Positions 32,221 to 45,519 of a stretch of DNA of 64,000 nt are shown here, piece after piece. Where the stretch lies: positions 806,001-870,000 of the forward strand of contig SEMN01000079.1 of assembly GCA_005408345.1 (NCBI GenBank). The letters are read 5' to 3'. The translations under genes were made by a program, and so were the position numbers. Source of the stretch: Macquaria australasica (lineage: Eukaryota; Chordata; Actinopteri; Centrarchiformes; Percichthyidae). The notes beneath the pieces were generated by a model. The model saw nothing but the letters and a program-made list of their open reading frames with translations. It was not told the DNA's origin and made no database searches. The number at the start of each line of letters is the position of its first letter. Within the stretch, counting starts at the first letter, position 1.

Positions 32221-32414
32221 CTATCCCAGAAGCACCCTCTGCAGGCGGTAAGCGGGCACGCTGCTCTCGTCCTCCGACTCGGCGTCACTCTGGGGATTGG
32301 AGCTGCAGGGAGAGGTGCACTCTGGGGAGCACAGGTAGTGCATGAGGGGCAGCCGGTACTTTCCACAGAAGTCCACAAATTTGATCTGGCGCACACATGA
32401 ATCAAAGTAGACAC
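32221..32414 (-). CDS. lrrc58: lrrc58 coding exon 4
   Basis: 194 nt including the TAG stop at 32223-32221. Encodes the Cys-rich end VYFDSCVRQIKFVDFCGKYR and the acidic tail. Acceptor CTCCAG. Confidence 0.94.
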
Positions 32415-35400
32415 CTGGAGGAAGTCGAGGGGGACAGGGAAAACAAGCCAGGTTCAAGTGGTCAGTGACTTGTATTATTCTGTGCAACAATATTCATACA
32501 TTAAAACACCGTCATAAACTCAGATGTAAGCAAGATGGTACAACCAGGCAGGAAATAGTAAAGGGAAAACAAACACAGGGTATGTTATCACAGTGGTTCT
32601 CAACCTGGGGATTAGGACCCCCACACAGGACAAAATTAAGGGGTCACCAGATCGTAAAAAAAAAAAAACATATTTATGCTATACAAAGTTATGTTTATTT
32701 ATAAATTAGATTTTCCACTAATCTTTGCCTTTTTCTCTGGTAAATTACTGGATATTTTTACTACTTCAGGTCTCTATAAATTATTCATATAAAACAAAGG
32801 GAAAAATCATGTTTTTGTTTGAATTGGTCACAACTGGTAGAGGTGCATTTTCTTCAAACACTGTGAAAAAAGTGTTTTACCGGCACACTTGGGGTTGGGG
32901 CACTTGCTGGCCAGGTCTAGGTATCGCAGCAGGTTTGAGGGCAGGTCGCAGGGGTAGTAGGGAATATTTCGGCTCTTAACGGTACGTCCTGCCAACTCTA
33001 GCAGCGACGGGGGGTCGTAGGTCATCTCCTTGACAAAGCGCACCACCAGTGGGTTGCCGCGGAGACTGAGCTCTTGCAGGTGCACCAGGCAGAGGATCTC
33101 TCTCGGCAGGTAAGTGAGCAAGTTGTTGTGGAGACTCAAAGATCGCAGCGAGTGGAGCCTGAAGGGAGACAATGAAATGTTTTCACCTATAAAACACGAC
33201 TACAGGAATGTGCAATTATCAAATCCAGCGATCGAACGTACACATCTAGCTTTTATGTGATCTCTATGGATACTGTTTACTGCAGGTTACACTGGTAAGA
33301 TACTGGGGGTGTATGTGCAGTTACCTGGTGAGCTGCGGGGGGACACTTTGGATGCGGTTGTCACATAGGACCAGGTAGCTGAGGTAGGGCAGGTTAGCCA
33401 CTTCTGGAGGAATGGCTGAGATGAGGTTTCCACCCAGATACAACATCTCCAGACTAACAGAAAAAAGAGGGAAAGAGTCGGTTTTGAATTTGCCGTTTAC
33501 CTCAAGTACCACATACATACGCGCGCACACACACACACACGTATATCACATAGTACAATATACAAGTAATTTACACACTATTTTTAGGAGGTTGTTGTGG
33601 GATTCTAGAAGCTCTATAATGGCATCCCAAAAAAAGGGAGGACACTTATTTTCCATATTTTTCTCAAGACAATCTCAATTTCATTGTCAGGCATCCCACA
33701 GCTATTATGTTTAATGCTGTTCAATTCAAATGTGCCCTTCTTTGACTGTAATACTGTGGTTTGGCTGTAAAGCAACTTAAACAGATGCCAAGACATTGAG
33801 TTTGTTTTAATGTAAACTAGAGTTTGAAAAAGGAAAACTCATTACTTTACCACAGGGGGAGGAAGATACTAAATAGATTAATGGCCGACAACCAGGGTTG
33901 ACAACAGTTAGCTGATCATTTTGTACAACTCACATCTTGGTGAGTCTCCCATTACAGAAAGATGTGGCCGTAATTTACCAATGCACGGTTTGTAGAGGTT
34001 CAGCTTCAACATTTGCAGTTTATACTTAAATTTACTGCAGTGTCAAAGTCAAGGTAGCCATGTTTAAACATGAAAGTTAATGGTGCCATAGGAGGAAATT
34101 GCTCTCGTCAACAAAGCTGAGTGATTAAAAGTAATACATTCCACAAGGGGGAGCTAAAGATGCATGGTTCCATGCTGAAGAGTTTCTGTGTATGCATGTT
34201 TCTGTGTGTTGAAATGTGTGTTTGTGAGGACCATGCTTACAAATCATCAAAAACACTGAAGTGAACAGATACAACACTAAGTCCAAAATTATCTTTGACC
34301 ATCAGTACATTTTTTTGTACAGTATACACATTTATGCATCACCCACTCACAGGAAAAGAGAAGAGAAATTTACATCTGTATTAATTTTCTTAACAAAGAA
34401 ACTTCATCACTGTATGTGATGACCAGAAAACCACTGCTTCCAAGTTTAGTAGACAACTAAAGTGATATGTATGATATGTATGTTTGTTGTATAAAGACAA
34501 CAAAGGACCCTGGTAGGTTAATGGAGGTATGTACGGGGTAACTGGGAGTGAAACAGAGAGACAGGGAGAGAGCAATGGATGGCTGGTCAGCAAAAGTAAG
34601 CTGTCAGGCCATCTGCCTGCTGGAACTGATGACACAGCGACTGCGAGACAGGAAGCCATTATACTGTCCTTGGTGGCTGAGCACCGACTAGCCCCCTCTG
34701 TGATGGGAACGGAGACATTCAGGGTCTGCTCACTGCCCTCACCGACACCGACACAAATCAGCCACCAGATATTGAGAATAGTTAGTTATAGTGTGTATCA
34801 GGGACAATATACAAAGCTCACAATTTTCACAAGTGAGCAAAATTGAAGCCTTTTTCTGGGCCATTCCACCCAAGAAACACAGGGTTGAGGTTTCTTCTCT
34901 ACACACATAAAGACATTTTATATCATATCAATGTTATACAGTTATATAGTATTCACCTATGCTTAGACTGTATGTTTCAGTGTTTTCTGATTTACAAGAA
35001 GTATACTTTTTGACACTGACCAAAGAAAAACTCTTGAATGTCAAAGTGAAAACAAGTTATTGAAAAGCACAGGTGTAATTAATAACATTAACTATGGTTC
35101 TGTTCTGTTGAAGTTCCAGTAAGCCATGACAGATTGACAGAGAGCCAGCATGCACAATACCAGGACCCTGAAACTGAAGCAGCTGAATGGAATTCAGTCA
35201 TTGTTCATTTCATTATTTACACCTGTGATTTTCCTACAGTGACATGTCACAATGTCTCCTGTGAAAAAGGCCAATTTCACACAGGCTGCATATAACAAGT
35301 GGAGCTTGGAGATTATCCTTACACATAATTGTGTGCATAGTATTCCAGTCAACATATGTGCTTCCTAATACACCAGAAAAATAGTTTCCATTATGGGGAA

Positions 35401-36465
35401 GTTGTTGTTATCAAACTTACTGGGAACTTTCATTTCAAGAAAAAAAGATCTCGTTATAAAATATACTTGTCCGGACTTGAACCCAAGATGACTTGCTGCT
35501 GCTAAATGCACTCAATAACTGTTGCTGTTTTGAAATGAGTACCCTTTGACTCACTTCTCTTGTCTGTTTTGTCATGAATCATGTTCTGTCTCCATACTTT
35601 TTATTTTCTTTACAGAAATGTTAGATATACTGACTATTTTTCTCTCCTGTGTAATTATAGCAGTTTCTCCACCTTTGCTGTAATTTTTTGTTTAAATCGC
35701 TTAGAATAAATTTTACTATAATGATGACTGTGTCTATGTTCCATGACACAAATACTTCCCTGCCACCCATTACTGTTAGTTTGCATATCTCCAAGACCAG
35801 TCCGAGATTAGTTACTGGAACAGCTTAAGTACGCAATTATCCTGCACACACTATGAATCATGGTGTTCACAGCATAAACTGACGGGAAATGAACATGACT
35901 GGTAAATACCATTAAACCCATAAAAATAAAAAAAATCCCAAAATTTTTTTACTATTTGACACTTTCCAAAATGCTTACAGGTTGTCTGGATGTGATTGTG
36001 TAATGGATACTGTGAACAGTTTTACAAATATTGTTGCCAGGTTAAAGAGATGGGTAAGCTCCTCTGACTAGTGTGAAACAGCAGGTTAAGTGTGACTAAA
36101 GTGGGTTTACAGTATTTTCTATAAAAGTACTGTAAAAAGGGATTCAAAGCTTTTTGTATGGAGCACATGCAGCATATGGATAACAAATGCAACAGATAAA
36201 AGCTGACTCTGGCAAATGCAAACCAAGAAAGCACCAAAGATGTTAAATGTCAGGACAAACTTTTGCAACACACAGAATATAATGTTTGGCTACTGACTCA
36301 CTGTCAATTAATCAATTTGATTATTTGTTTAAATTATTACATTAATAATTTGGCCTGTTATTAACTGCGAGATATTTGTGAAAGATGCAAATCACAATTG
36401 CCTTAAGCCCAAGGGGACATCTTCAAATGGCTTGTTTTGTTTGGTAATGATAGGTCATCTTTACT

Positions 36466-36496
<31 letters not shown>

Positions 36497-37586
36497 TGTA
36501 AAAACGATTAATCACTCATCAAAATATCGATTAATCGACTAATAATTTCAGCTGTACAGTTGTCAAATAATACAAAGAAAAGCAGAAAATCCATTTGCTA
36601 GCAAAATGACTTAAACAGATTCATTACTTTTCAAAACAGGACATTCATGTTCTCCGTCAACCGACTAATCGATTAATCCACCGATCATTTCGGTTCTAAT
36701 TTGATATTCATTTGTGATTGGTCGGCAGTTGTCTGTTAGACGTTCCAATGAACCGTTTTACCACCACTGCAAGGCAGGTAACCATAGCAACAGCACTTAA
36801 GTTCCATGCTATGTGCCAGTTAACCGAAACAAACCACAGGCTACACCGACTACAAATAATCTAAGCAAAGGTAAATGATATTGGTAGGTAATAGACTCGT
36901 TAGGAAGCTTAGTTGCCGTCTTCGTATTATGATTTATCAGTATATCTATAGTTATGGAATATCGTCGATTAAATTTCCAACTAACCTAGATAGCAGTTAG
37001 TTGGGTACAAAGAGAGTGTATGTGAATAAGTTAACGCTAATTGACAGTGGCCTCTTGCTGGATACCTGACAATGGTTTAAGTTAGTTAGCTAACCATTAC
37101 CGTTTGTGGATTACCCTCCGTGACCTACCTGGTTAGATTTTCTATCTCTGCAGGAATACTTTTCAGTCTGTTTCCGCCGAGTGAAAGCGACTGCAGACGC
37201 AGCAGTTTCATACACTGAAGGGGGATCTCCTCAAATCGGTTCCCACTAAAGTTCAACACCTCCAGTTGCAGAGAGCCGAACTCTTTGGGCAGCGAAAACT
37301 CGTCCAGGCGGTTGTTCTTGGCTATCAGTGTTTTCAGCCTGGCCAGTCGCGCAATGCCCTCACAGATGGCCGACAGTCCGTTGTTGCTGATGTCCAGAAA
37401 CTCGAGGTTGCAGAAAAGGCTGACTGACGAGGGGAGCGAGGCTAGCCGGTTGTAGTTCAGGTGGAGCCGTTTGGTGTCCCTTTTCCTCTCGTCGCTGATA
37501 CTGTCAACGCTAAAAGTGTTCAGACTCAAACGGGAAAAGTCAAGCACGCTGTCGCCTGCCGCCGCTGCCCCTTCGCGGATCTCCAT
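32221..37586 (-). CDS. lrrc58: Leucine-rich repeat-containing protein 58
   Basis: Four coding exons: 37586-37129, 33453-33325, 33158-32881 and 32414-32221; 352 residues (human about 371). The frame is kept at every GT-AG junction. Seen: N-terminus MEIREGAAAAGDSVLDFSRL, then a run of typical leucine-rich repeats (for example LHLNYNRLASLP, LEFLDISNNGLSAI, LQSLSLGGNRLKSIP, LEMLYLGGNLISAIP, LSYLVLCDNRIQSVP, LRSLSLHNNLLTYLP, LQELSLRGNPLVV). A C-terminal Cys-rich part follows (CPNPKC, DSCVRQIKFVDFCGKYRLP, CSPEC), then an acidic Ser-rich stretch and the end RLQRVLLG. The end and the Cys pattern match human LRRC58 closely, so the assignment is firm. The leucine-rich repeats imply protein binding; I assign no biochemical role from sequence. 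Confidence 0.95.
32415..32880 (-). repeat. lrrc58 intron 3 with a dispersed repeat fragment
   Basis: The intron contains, at about 32,590-32,665, CAGTGGTTCTCAACCTGGGG with a following GGTCACCAGATCGT, a piece of a very widespread vertebrate DNA repeat. No exon recognised. Confidence 0.5.
32881..33158 (-). CDS. lrrc58: lrrc58 coding exon 3
   Basis: 278 nt. The last repeats, then the conserved VVRFVKEMTYDPPSLLELAG and LPSNLLRYLDLASKCPNPKC. Donor GTAAAAC. Confidence 0.94.
33325..33453 (-). CDS. lrrc58: lrrc58 coding exon 2
   Basis: 129 nt, two leucine-rich repeats (LEMLYLGGN to VPPQLT). Acceptor CTGTTAG, donor GTAACT. Confidence 0.94.
35068..35272 (+). repeat. MITE-like element, copy 2
   Basis: Shares its central segment (CCAGCATGCACAATACCAGG onward) with the copy at 1658-1868. 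It has a well-kept right terminal repeat (TTTTCCTACAGTGACATGTC to AAAAAGGCC), which is the reverse complement of the left end of copy 1. Confidence 0.6.
36290..36705 (-). repeat. Dispersed teleost repeat, reverse copy, with 27-A run
   Basis: Ends ATCGATTAATCGACTAATAA and TTTCAGCTGTAC, the reverse complement type of the repeat at about 7,055. A pure A run occupies 36,470-36,496. A further fragment CGACTAATCGATTAATCCAC lies at about 36,661-36,682. Confidence 0.55.
37129..37586 (-). CDS. lrrc58: lrrc58 coding exon 1
   Basis: 458 nt, residues 1-152 plus two bases, the first four to five leucine-rich repeats. The ATG at 37586 has the surrounding sequence AAAATGGAG (purine at -3, G at +4), a good start context. 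Donor GTAGGT. Confidence 0.95.
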
Positions 37587-37935
37587 TTTGGCAATTTTAG
37601 CGTGAATTTTTAAACTCTGAACAAAGTCCTTGCAAGAGTTTTGCTGTAGGCTGAACGCCCCCGTGAACCGCGAGTTAGCTCCAGGACTTCTCGTCTGTTT
37701 TTGACAAGGAGAATGGAGATATTTCTACGCAGCTGCCCGCAACATTGAACCACATCTCTAGTGAAAATCTAGGTCACTAGTTTAGTACTGAGGACAAGCT
37801 ACTATTGCTACACGTAACGACACTGACTGTTTGACGCTATTCTACAATGCAGCCGTTCTCGGAGTGAAATATTTGCTTCCATGGTTAGAGATTGGCTAAG
37901 ACAGACCCCGCCTATGCAACCGTTGATTGGTTAGT
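37587..37935 (-). promoter_or_regulatory. lrrc58: lrrc58 promoter and 5' UTR
   Basis: On the minus strand two CCAAT boxes (37,930-37,926 and 37,895-37,891) and a GC box (37,912-37,906) lie upstream of a GC-rich leader. No TATA box. The start is probably near 37.75-37.86 kb. Confidence 0.55.
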
Positions 37936-39195
37936 GTCCCAATCTGTCATATTACAAAAGTATTAATTAAGGGATTTGTAACAGGTTTATTGCACAGTTT
38001 ATTGACATTTTTTTTATAGCTGTGCACTATCGTGTTGCTGTGTGTAATTGCGCTGATTAAGTTTATAAGTCGTTAAGTTTATAAGCAACAACGGGAGAAT
38101 GGTAGCCGATGATCCACCAGGCCCAGTTCGGTCTGCCATTATGCAACGCGGCCTCTTCTGTTACATAACGCAATACCCTGCTGACTTAGATGTGCATAGA
38201 ATGAGAAATAGGTACGGGGTAATTGGGGTTCTCCCACTGCATTCAGAGCTATCAGTATGACTGTCACAGCTCTATTCTGTTCACGTTACATTATTAGGAG
38301 AATTGGGGCAAATTCTAGAGGTGGGAAGTGAGATTTACAGTACAGATTTGAGGAACTGGGTAAAATTTTAGAATCAAAACATGACATATACTCGTAAGGT
38401 AAGATACATTGGGACTGTTAAAAAGACCAAACACTAAAAGAAAGTAGACTTTGTGCCACCTGTACCATGCAGCTAAAACACTACACTGCTTACATGATAA
38501 TCCTGAAAATGCACTATGCTACTGGCCCTTACATTACCCCTACAAAGTGTTTTAATAGATTAAGTATAGGCATATCTATTTTGCACTTATCCAAACAAAA
38601 TTTCAAATCGCTTCATGATAAAAAGCATTTAGCATAATATCAAACAAGAAGGATTGCAATGCACACAAGAGCAACAAAATAGAATTAAGAAATGACAGAT
38701 TTAACACCAGAAAGAGTAAAGAAATCAGTTAAGAAAAGCAAGGGAACACAAGTTAGTCTTGTTTAAAAATGTCAATTCATATTGAACAATCTATTAGTGA
38801 GAGAAACCGTTCGTTAAGAAGTAAAGACTGCAAATGAGCTGTCCTTTTAAGCCGGGCCTGGGAACATCCTGTAGACACTGTTTAGCTGACCTGAGAGACT
38901 TTAAGTTACTATATGGGCACAACCATTCATAAATGTACTCTGGGGCTTCACCATAGTTTATATTGGATTCTAAACTACACTGGCAGCCAAAGGAGAGAGT
39001 CCAACAATGAAGTAGCGGGTTCTGCGCTTTGTATTTGGTAGAGGACAGAATAGCTAAATGTTACACTTTCTAATTCAGACTACTTTCTAAGTCGGGCAGT
39101 TATTTATTATTCTCCAAGGGAAACTACTTCTTTCTCTCACTCACAATATTTGAAATTGATAAAAGCACACACACATAAAACGGGACAAAGCAGTG
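37936..39195. other. Intergenic region between lrrc58 promoter and fstl1 3' end
   Basis: No gene, RNA or clear repeat recognised on either strand. Confidence 0.6.
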
Positions 39196-39210
39196 TTGTA
39201 GTGTATGGGC

Positions 39211-39216
39211 TTTATT
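39211..39216 (-). terminator. fstl1: fstl1 poly(A) signal candidate
   Basis: AATAAA on the minus strand, about 1.4 kb downstream of the fstl1 stop codon. Confidence 0.5.
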
Positions 39217-39542
39217 GGCATACATACATTTCCTTACAGTCTCTGCACTTTTAGTGGAATACAAAGATTTAGCTTGAACCTAGTAACTGCAACTTTCACA
39301 CAGACATTTATCAGGGATGGAGTCACAAAGCACTAGTTTACTGCTAAACTTCAGCCAAGCACACTCATTCTTGCTATGCCACGTGGCATAACAGCCTACG
39401 TGCAGGCAAAGGTAGAGACCTGTACTGTTTGCAGGTCTAAGGCACTGAGTTTTGTCAAACCTCCCAATTTAGATACAGGATTTTAACAAACATTTAACAA
39501 ACCAAACTACTCTCAGCGTCACACTTTAATAACACACACGCA

Positions 39543-39574
<32 letters not shown>

Positions 39575-40635
39575 CAATTTGTATGCATCCAGTTAGTGAT
39601 GCGTCTAAGCTACTTTAGCTTACAGTGAGGCTAGTCCTTCTGTTAGAGTGATTTTGAAAGCACAGGTATAGTGTTGTTGCTGGGTCCAGAGTAATGTTTT
39701 ACCTGGAGATTCATCATTCAAACGTTTCATCAAGACTTTGGTTTCAGTTTTCACCATGCTATATTCAGGTCAGGTCTCACCTGGGTGCAGTTGTGCTGCT
39801 CCACACTGAATGCTGGACCACTATGTCTCATAAATGTACGACAGGGACAGAGAAATGTTTAACCGAATAGCACCAGAGAGACTTGCCTGAGCATAACATG
39901 GGAACAAGATGAGTTTCAACTCAAGCCAATAACATACTGTACATAGAAGCAAACTTTTTTGCAGCAAAATGATTACTTTAGCAGTAAGATACAAACAAAT
40001 TTCAGGCTTGTGATAAACTAAAGCCTAAGAGCGCTAGGGAGAAAGAAAGAGAAGTGCATTGGTCAAGTAGTTGCCTACTGCGGCAGTTCTAAATGGCATC
40101 AAAATCAAAATCACTAGTAGCTTTACCCTCTTATCCCAGCTTCTTTAACCAGCCTGCTGACTGTAAAACCTATGAGGGTGTGGAGAAACATGCTGCACCA
40201 GCTGTCAAATAGTCAGCTTTCTCTGTGCTGAGACAGCTCCCTCATTTCAACAGGTGGATTCTCTAAGTTCCTAATCTCACTACCTTCTCAAACAATGACT
40301 TCTATTTTCCTAAACAGTGACAACTTGACAGTTTTTTTCATAATAACTGTAAAAATATAAGAATTGTAGTAAAAATAGCCGCAGGGCTAGTGTAGAGGCG
40401 CAGTTATACAATCAAATATGACAGTACTGAACACGAGGGAATCCTATAATACTCTTTGATTGCCTCTGAATCTAACAAACATCAACACAAACACTTAACA
40501 TTGTAAAAAATGTATAATAATTAACATAGCAGAGAAACATGAAAAAGTAAATTTAATAACAACACATAGCCGCAAGGTAAATCAAGTATGGAGGAAGGGC
40601 GATGACGTGCATCCTCTCCTTCATTGCATCCTTAT
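39217..40635 (-). other. fstl1: fstl1 3' UTR (predicted)
   Basis: AT-rich non-coding sequence, with a CACG/CA tract at 39,533-39,576. No other gene recognised. Confidence 0.5.
39533..39576 (+). repeat. CACG/CA microsatellite
   Basis: About six CACG-type units followed by a CA run, inside the predicted fstl1 3' UTR. Confidence 0.85.
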
Positions 40636-40677
40636 TTAGGCCTCCTTTGTGCTGGTCTTCATCTTTTCAACTGTTTC
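40636..40677 (-). CDS. fstl1: fstl1 last coding exon
   Basis: 42 nt: ETVEKMKTSTKEA and the TAA stop at 40638-40636. The phase 0 join to exon 10 gives KHQETVEKMK, which parallels human KHQETAEKTK. Confidence 0.9.
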   Translation of the reverse strand, partial: ETVEKMKTSTKEA

Positions 40678-43600
40678 CTGCATTTAAAACAACAAAAAGA
40701 GTTGACAGAAAAGTGAGATATAGTGTATCATTTACTAAATAATGAATAAATAATTACGTAAGTACATATTTGTATAAGCAACATTTTTGGAAGTACACAT
40801 ATCACTTAAATGTTTTATCCATTAAAAGCGACATTGTATTTTGGAGCAATGTCCTCATGACTGAATTTAGCATACAACTGGTCACACCAAACTTGTACCC
40901 GCTGAGCCACATTTGTTTAGAGTGGCATTATAAGCTGCCCTTCTCGAGTACAGAGTACATGACCTTGCTGACTCAGCCATGGCCTCAAGCCAGAGCCCTA
41001 GTCCTACCTTGTGAGCCTCATGCTCTCATGCGCATGCTGTTATGTTCTAAGTGAACAAACAGTAATACCAAGCCCTTTTTAGGCATTTTTGTAGCCAGGT
41101 GTTTCTATCTTTGTTCTACCTCATAATAGACTAGGTAATTAAAAGAGTACTTCACTGATTTAGCATTGCACTCCTGTAACATTGTCGGACTCACGATGGA
41201 CAAAAAAATACCGAAATGGATGCAGCAGAACTAGAGATATCCTCTTTTGTATTCCACGCATTCTTCTTCCTTGTCAAAACCTGGTGCCTACATTACCCAC
41301 AATGCAACTCGACCACGAACAGTTTGGTCTGAGATTTGGGTGTGTTATGCTAGTAGCAGCTAATGTAGCCTCGAACTGCTAACCACAAGCAGAGATGAGG
41401 AGCGGGCTACAGAGGTCTGGTAAGCTCACTTCTTTCTAACTCCACTCCCCCAGATTTTTTTCATTTTCAGACTTGTAGTCTTCAGACCAAACTGATGCTG
41501 ACTCAAGTGGCAAGTGGCACTTTAGCAATTTACCAGACTTTGCACAGCTCTCTCTTGAGCCACTAAGGCTTGATACAACTTTTTAACATATGCAGTAGTA
41601 CCCCCCAAGACCTGTAAACAGACTTTGATGTGTAAAATCGGTGGAGTTCCCCTTTAAGACTGGCTTTTCTAATTCCAGTAGGCTATTTGATATTCACTCT
41701 TAGGAATAACTAACTATATAACTTGATGATTCTTAATCATCTGTACAAAAGTTTAGACACCCCTACCCTTCTACAATCTATAATAAAAAAGAAAATGTTG
41801 GTGATCATTTGGCTCTTTTTTTCTGCCATCTGCCTTTCTTTCATGTCCACAGCTATTTCATAGTTTATCGATCTAATTTAGAAAACATTTCTTTATTTCA
41901 CAGCTTTTGATTTATTGTTTCACTTTTCACGCCAGGAGTCATAAAGCTGTGGATGCCTTGGCTCACTGAGCTGTGTTAGGCATAAAAATTTATACCTGCC
42001 AATTCCTCTGTGAATTGTTTTGTGCTGGCTGAGCAGTTTGATTTCAAATGCTCTTTGTTCAGAAACACATTGCAAGTAATCAAAGGTTATATCCTGCAGG
42101 AATCTAAAAGCAGACACTCGGGTTATGGCTCACGTCAGTGGTATTTCATGGACCTTATAACCGAGTGGAGGACTGTGAGCTGTGGGCAGTGATGGAGCTT
42201 TGAAATACACTTTCAAAGTTGTGACTATGGCCAGAAGATCTGTCCTGTTCTGTAGAGAAATTCTGGGATGCATTTCTGATTCTGATTTCTCTTGACAATG
42301 ATTGATTACATTACATTTTGTTATTGTTTATAGGGGTTTTCAGATCGCAAAGACAGACCTGGTGCTTGTTGAGCTCAGCCACACGGAGGTTCCACTCCTC
42401 CTCAGTCATCTCTGCCCCAGCATCTGCTGACTCATCCACAGCAGCTGTTTTGTCTAGACAGATAACAAAATAGTCAATAAATGGTCACGGGGCATTTGCC
42501 TTAATGTGTGAGTTGATTAAAGTGATCAAAAGAATACATATAATAAAGATGTCCAGTATTTTAACTTACCAGTGCAGGTCATAGCAGTGCAGACCCAATT
42601 GCCGCATGCACAAACACAGCGGTTACACTCTACCTGGGTCTCTGCTCCGTCCTCATATGTCTCATCCTCCAAGGCACATTCTGCAGAATGACAAACTCTT
42701 CAGCCAAGACCACAGATAATAGACTGTAGCAGAATGATAATAGAAACAGCATTTCACTGTAGTCAATTTCCATGACCAAGACTTGTCAGCATTTCAAAAT
42801 GCCACGTAATTCATCCAGTAGCTTAATTTTAAAGTCAGATGCCTTTGGCAAGTTTTAGCTTACTAATGAAAAGTCAGCAAATCTGCCGACTCCCACTCTG
42901 AGCAGAACTTGTGTGGCAAGCATTGTGTCAGAGATTAAAAAAAAAGGAACCAAAGGAACCCTGTATATGTGGCAAATCTGCAATTTCTAAACACAAATAC
43001 ACAAAGCCAGCCAAATGTGTGTGTGTGTGTGTGTGTGTGTCCTTGAGTGTGGTGAATTTCCAAGGTTCAGTGCTCCACAGTGAATGTTAGCTTTCGCTCC
43101 ACTTCCTGTGAACTTTATCCTAGATATATCTGCATCACATGACTGAGCAGAAGTGACTACCACAAAACTCTGACTGTGCTTAAAACTATTCAGAAAAGAA
43201 CAGCAATTTGAGGCTTTCTGGGCTTCAGGACTGCCTGACTGAGCAATGCAATGCCTCCATATCCTATTATGTCACAGTATACAAACTATCAGTTTAAGCT
43301 CACTCTTCTCTGGTGGATTGAAGCCAGGCTTCAGGCAGTTGAGGAACTCATCAAAGCTCAGCTTCCAGTCAGCGTTCTCATCAGAGAGCTCAATGAGGGC
43401 ATCAACACACAGGCTCCTGGGGAGCACAAACATACATGCAAATACAGAATAAATATTAGCTGCTCCATACAGTGACAACAGAACAATACAGATAAAATAA
43501 GCATACTGTAGCAATAGTAATTAGTTTAGAGTGTTTTATTCCACAGAGCACATATGTTTACGCTAGTGTGGGCTCCCACAGGAGGCCTTCAGTAAAGTTT

Positions 43601-45488
43601 GCACTGGCTGGATAGGGTTCAATGACTCACACTGCAAAGCTTAAAATAGCACCGCAGCACATAGATATGGATCTGTATGTGCAAGCATTGCCACAGAAGA
43701 AAATGTTCACAGAGTTTGAAGGGTAAGTGAAATTCGGACAAAACATGAAAGAATGCACACAGTAGCCATTTTTGCCTCTACCCTGACCTCATACACACTC
43801 ATGTAAGCATGGAAACCCACAAACAAACACACTGACCTGAGCAGCTTGTTGCTCTCCTGGTCTGCGTAGGACTGCAACTCCACAACCGAGTCATTTTGCT
43901 GGATGAATTTGAGCAGCTCTGAGGAGTCTAGCTGGGCATCACCATTGTCATACGACTGCAGAAACACGGACAGACACGGGAAAGGCACAGTTAACACCTA
44001 TGTACAGTAGAATATGAACGATAAGATAATAATATAATAATATCTGATACAAACATTACATCTTCAGGGGTCACACTATATTTTGATCAATTTGTGTCAT
44101 GTGCATTTGTATGTGTACTGAAAATAACACTGAAGGAAACCGTTGGCGTTTCTGAGAGACAGGTCAGTCAAGGCTGCCAGTAAAACTGCAGTCACTGCCA
44201 CAAAAATACCAAGAGCACACCAGTTGCCATGACAATCATCCCGTAACTCTGATGTTAAGTGATTTCAATTTGACATGAGCACCTCAAGTACCGGCTCTAC
44301 TCAGAGCATGTATTTATTTTGTCATGTTTTAAAATGGGGCTGGAGCAGAACTGTGTGTAGGAGCATTAAAAATTCTATTCACATAGTAATTTTTGGCACA
44401 CATCTTAATATGAATGCATATTCATTGCTCACACTGAATGAACATTAGAGCTGCTTGTTAACCTACATGCTCTGTAATACTGTCTCTGCATGGCGACTTA
44501 ACAAAGCCTTTTGAAATAGTTTGGCAGTAATGGTGGTGGACCTTTCAGATAATTAAAGTCCCATTATATGACTGTGTGGCGTGTTTGTGGATGACAGTTG
44601 AACTGAAAACATTCATGAGATGCTATATAAAGCTAGCGGTAAGCATACTCTCAAAATATGCAGCATATTTTTATTATGGGAAAGACCAGACATAAATACT
44701 CCTGTTTAAACAAACTATTCAAAACACCATCTGCGCTTGCTTAAATGTCATTTATGTCAGCCTATAGAGTCGCAGGGGTCAGCTGACACGCTTGAAAGGT
44801 CTGTCACATGAATAATTAGACACAGTCTGAGGCGGTGGTTGGAGGAGGCCCACAAGGATAAATAAACTGGGGTATTCTGTAAAAAGAGTGGTGTAGGAGC
44901 AATTGTGTGCACTAATAGAGACCAACGTCCATTCTGTCTTTCCGCAGTCCAACAGAGAAAAGAAGCTCACCTTGAAGTATTTGAGCAGGATGTCAGAGAA
45001 GTTGGATCCCTTGACAAACCAGCCATCTGGGACAACCTCAGTCTGCAGCCACTGGATCACACGACCCCTCAGCTCATTGCGGTCAGCAGCATAACATACC
45101 ACTGCAGGGGTGGGAGCATTTCCATAGGTCAACAGAATTAGTGAATAATCCAAAGGATAAAATCTATCTTGAAAGCTATTTTATGATTGACCCCTGCCCT
45201 TTTGTGCATACGTCAGTATGTTCATTATGTCCTTTCTATTAGACCATAAAATACAGTTATTGCACAGATAGTAGAATAGCCTCATCTTCCTGACCTAGCC
45301 TTAACCCATCTGTGAACCATGACCTAAATCCAAAACTAATCCTGAATTTAGGTGGTTACAGTGAACACCAATAAAAACAATTAAATTAGGATTTTGTTTC
45401 TTATCTCACTAAAATGAACACTTTAAGTCCCCAGAACATAAATTCCTATATATATATCTATATATATATATATAGATATATATATATA

Positions 45489-45519
<31 letters not shown>

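Larger units (their letters stand above)
33454..37128 (-). other. lrrc58 intron 1 (3.7 kb)
   Basis: No exon recognised. It contains a short CA run near 33,526, MITE copy 2 at about 35,068-35,272 and a reverse copy of a dispersed repeat with a 27-A run at about 36,290-36,705. Confidence 0.7.
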
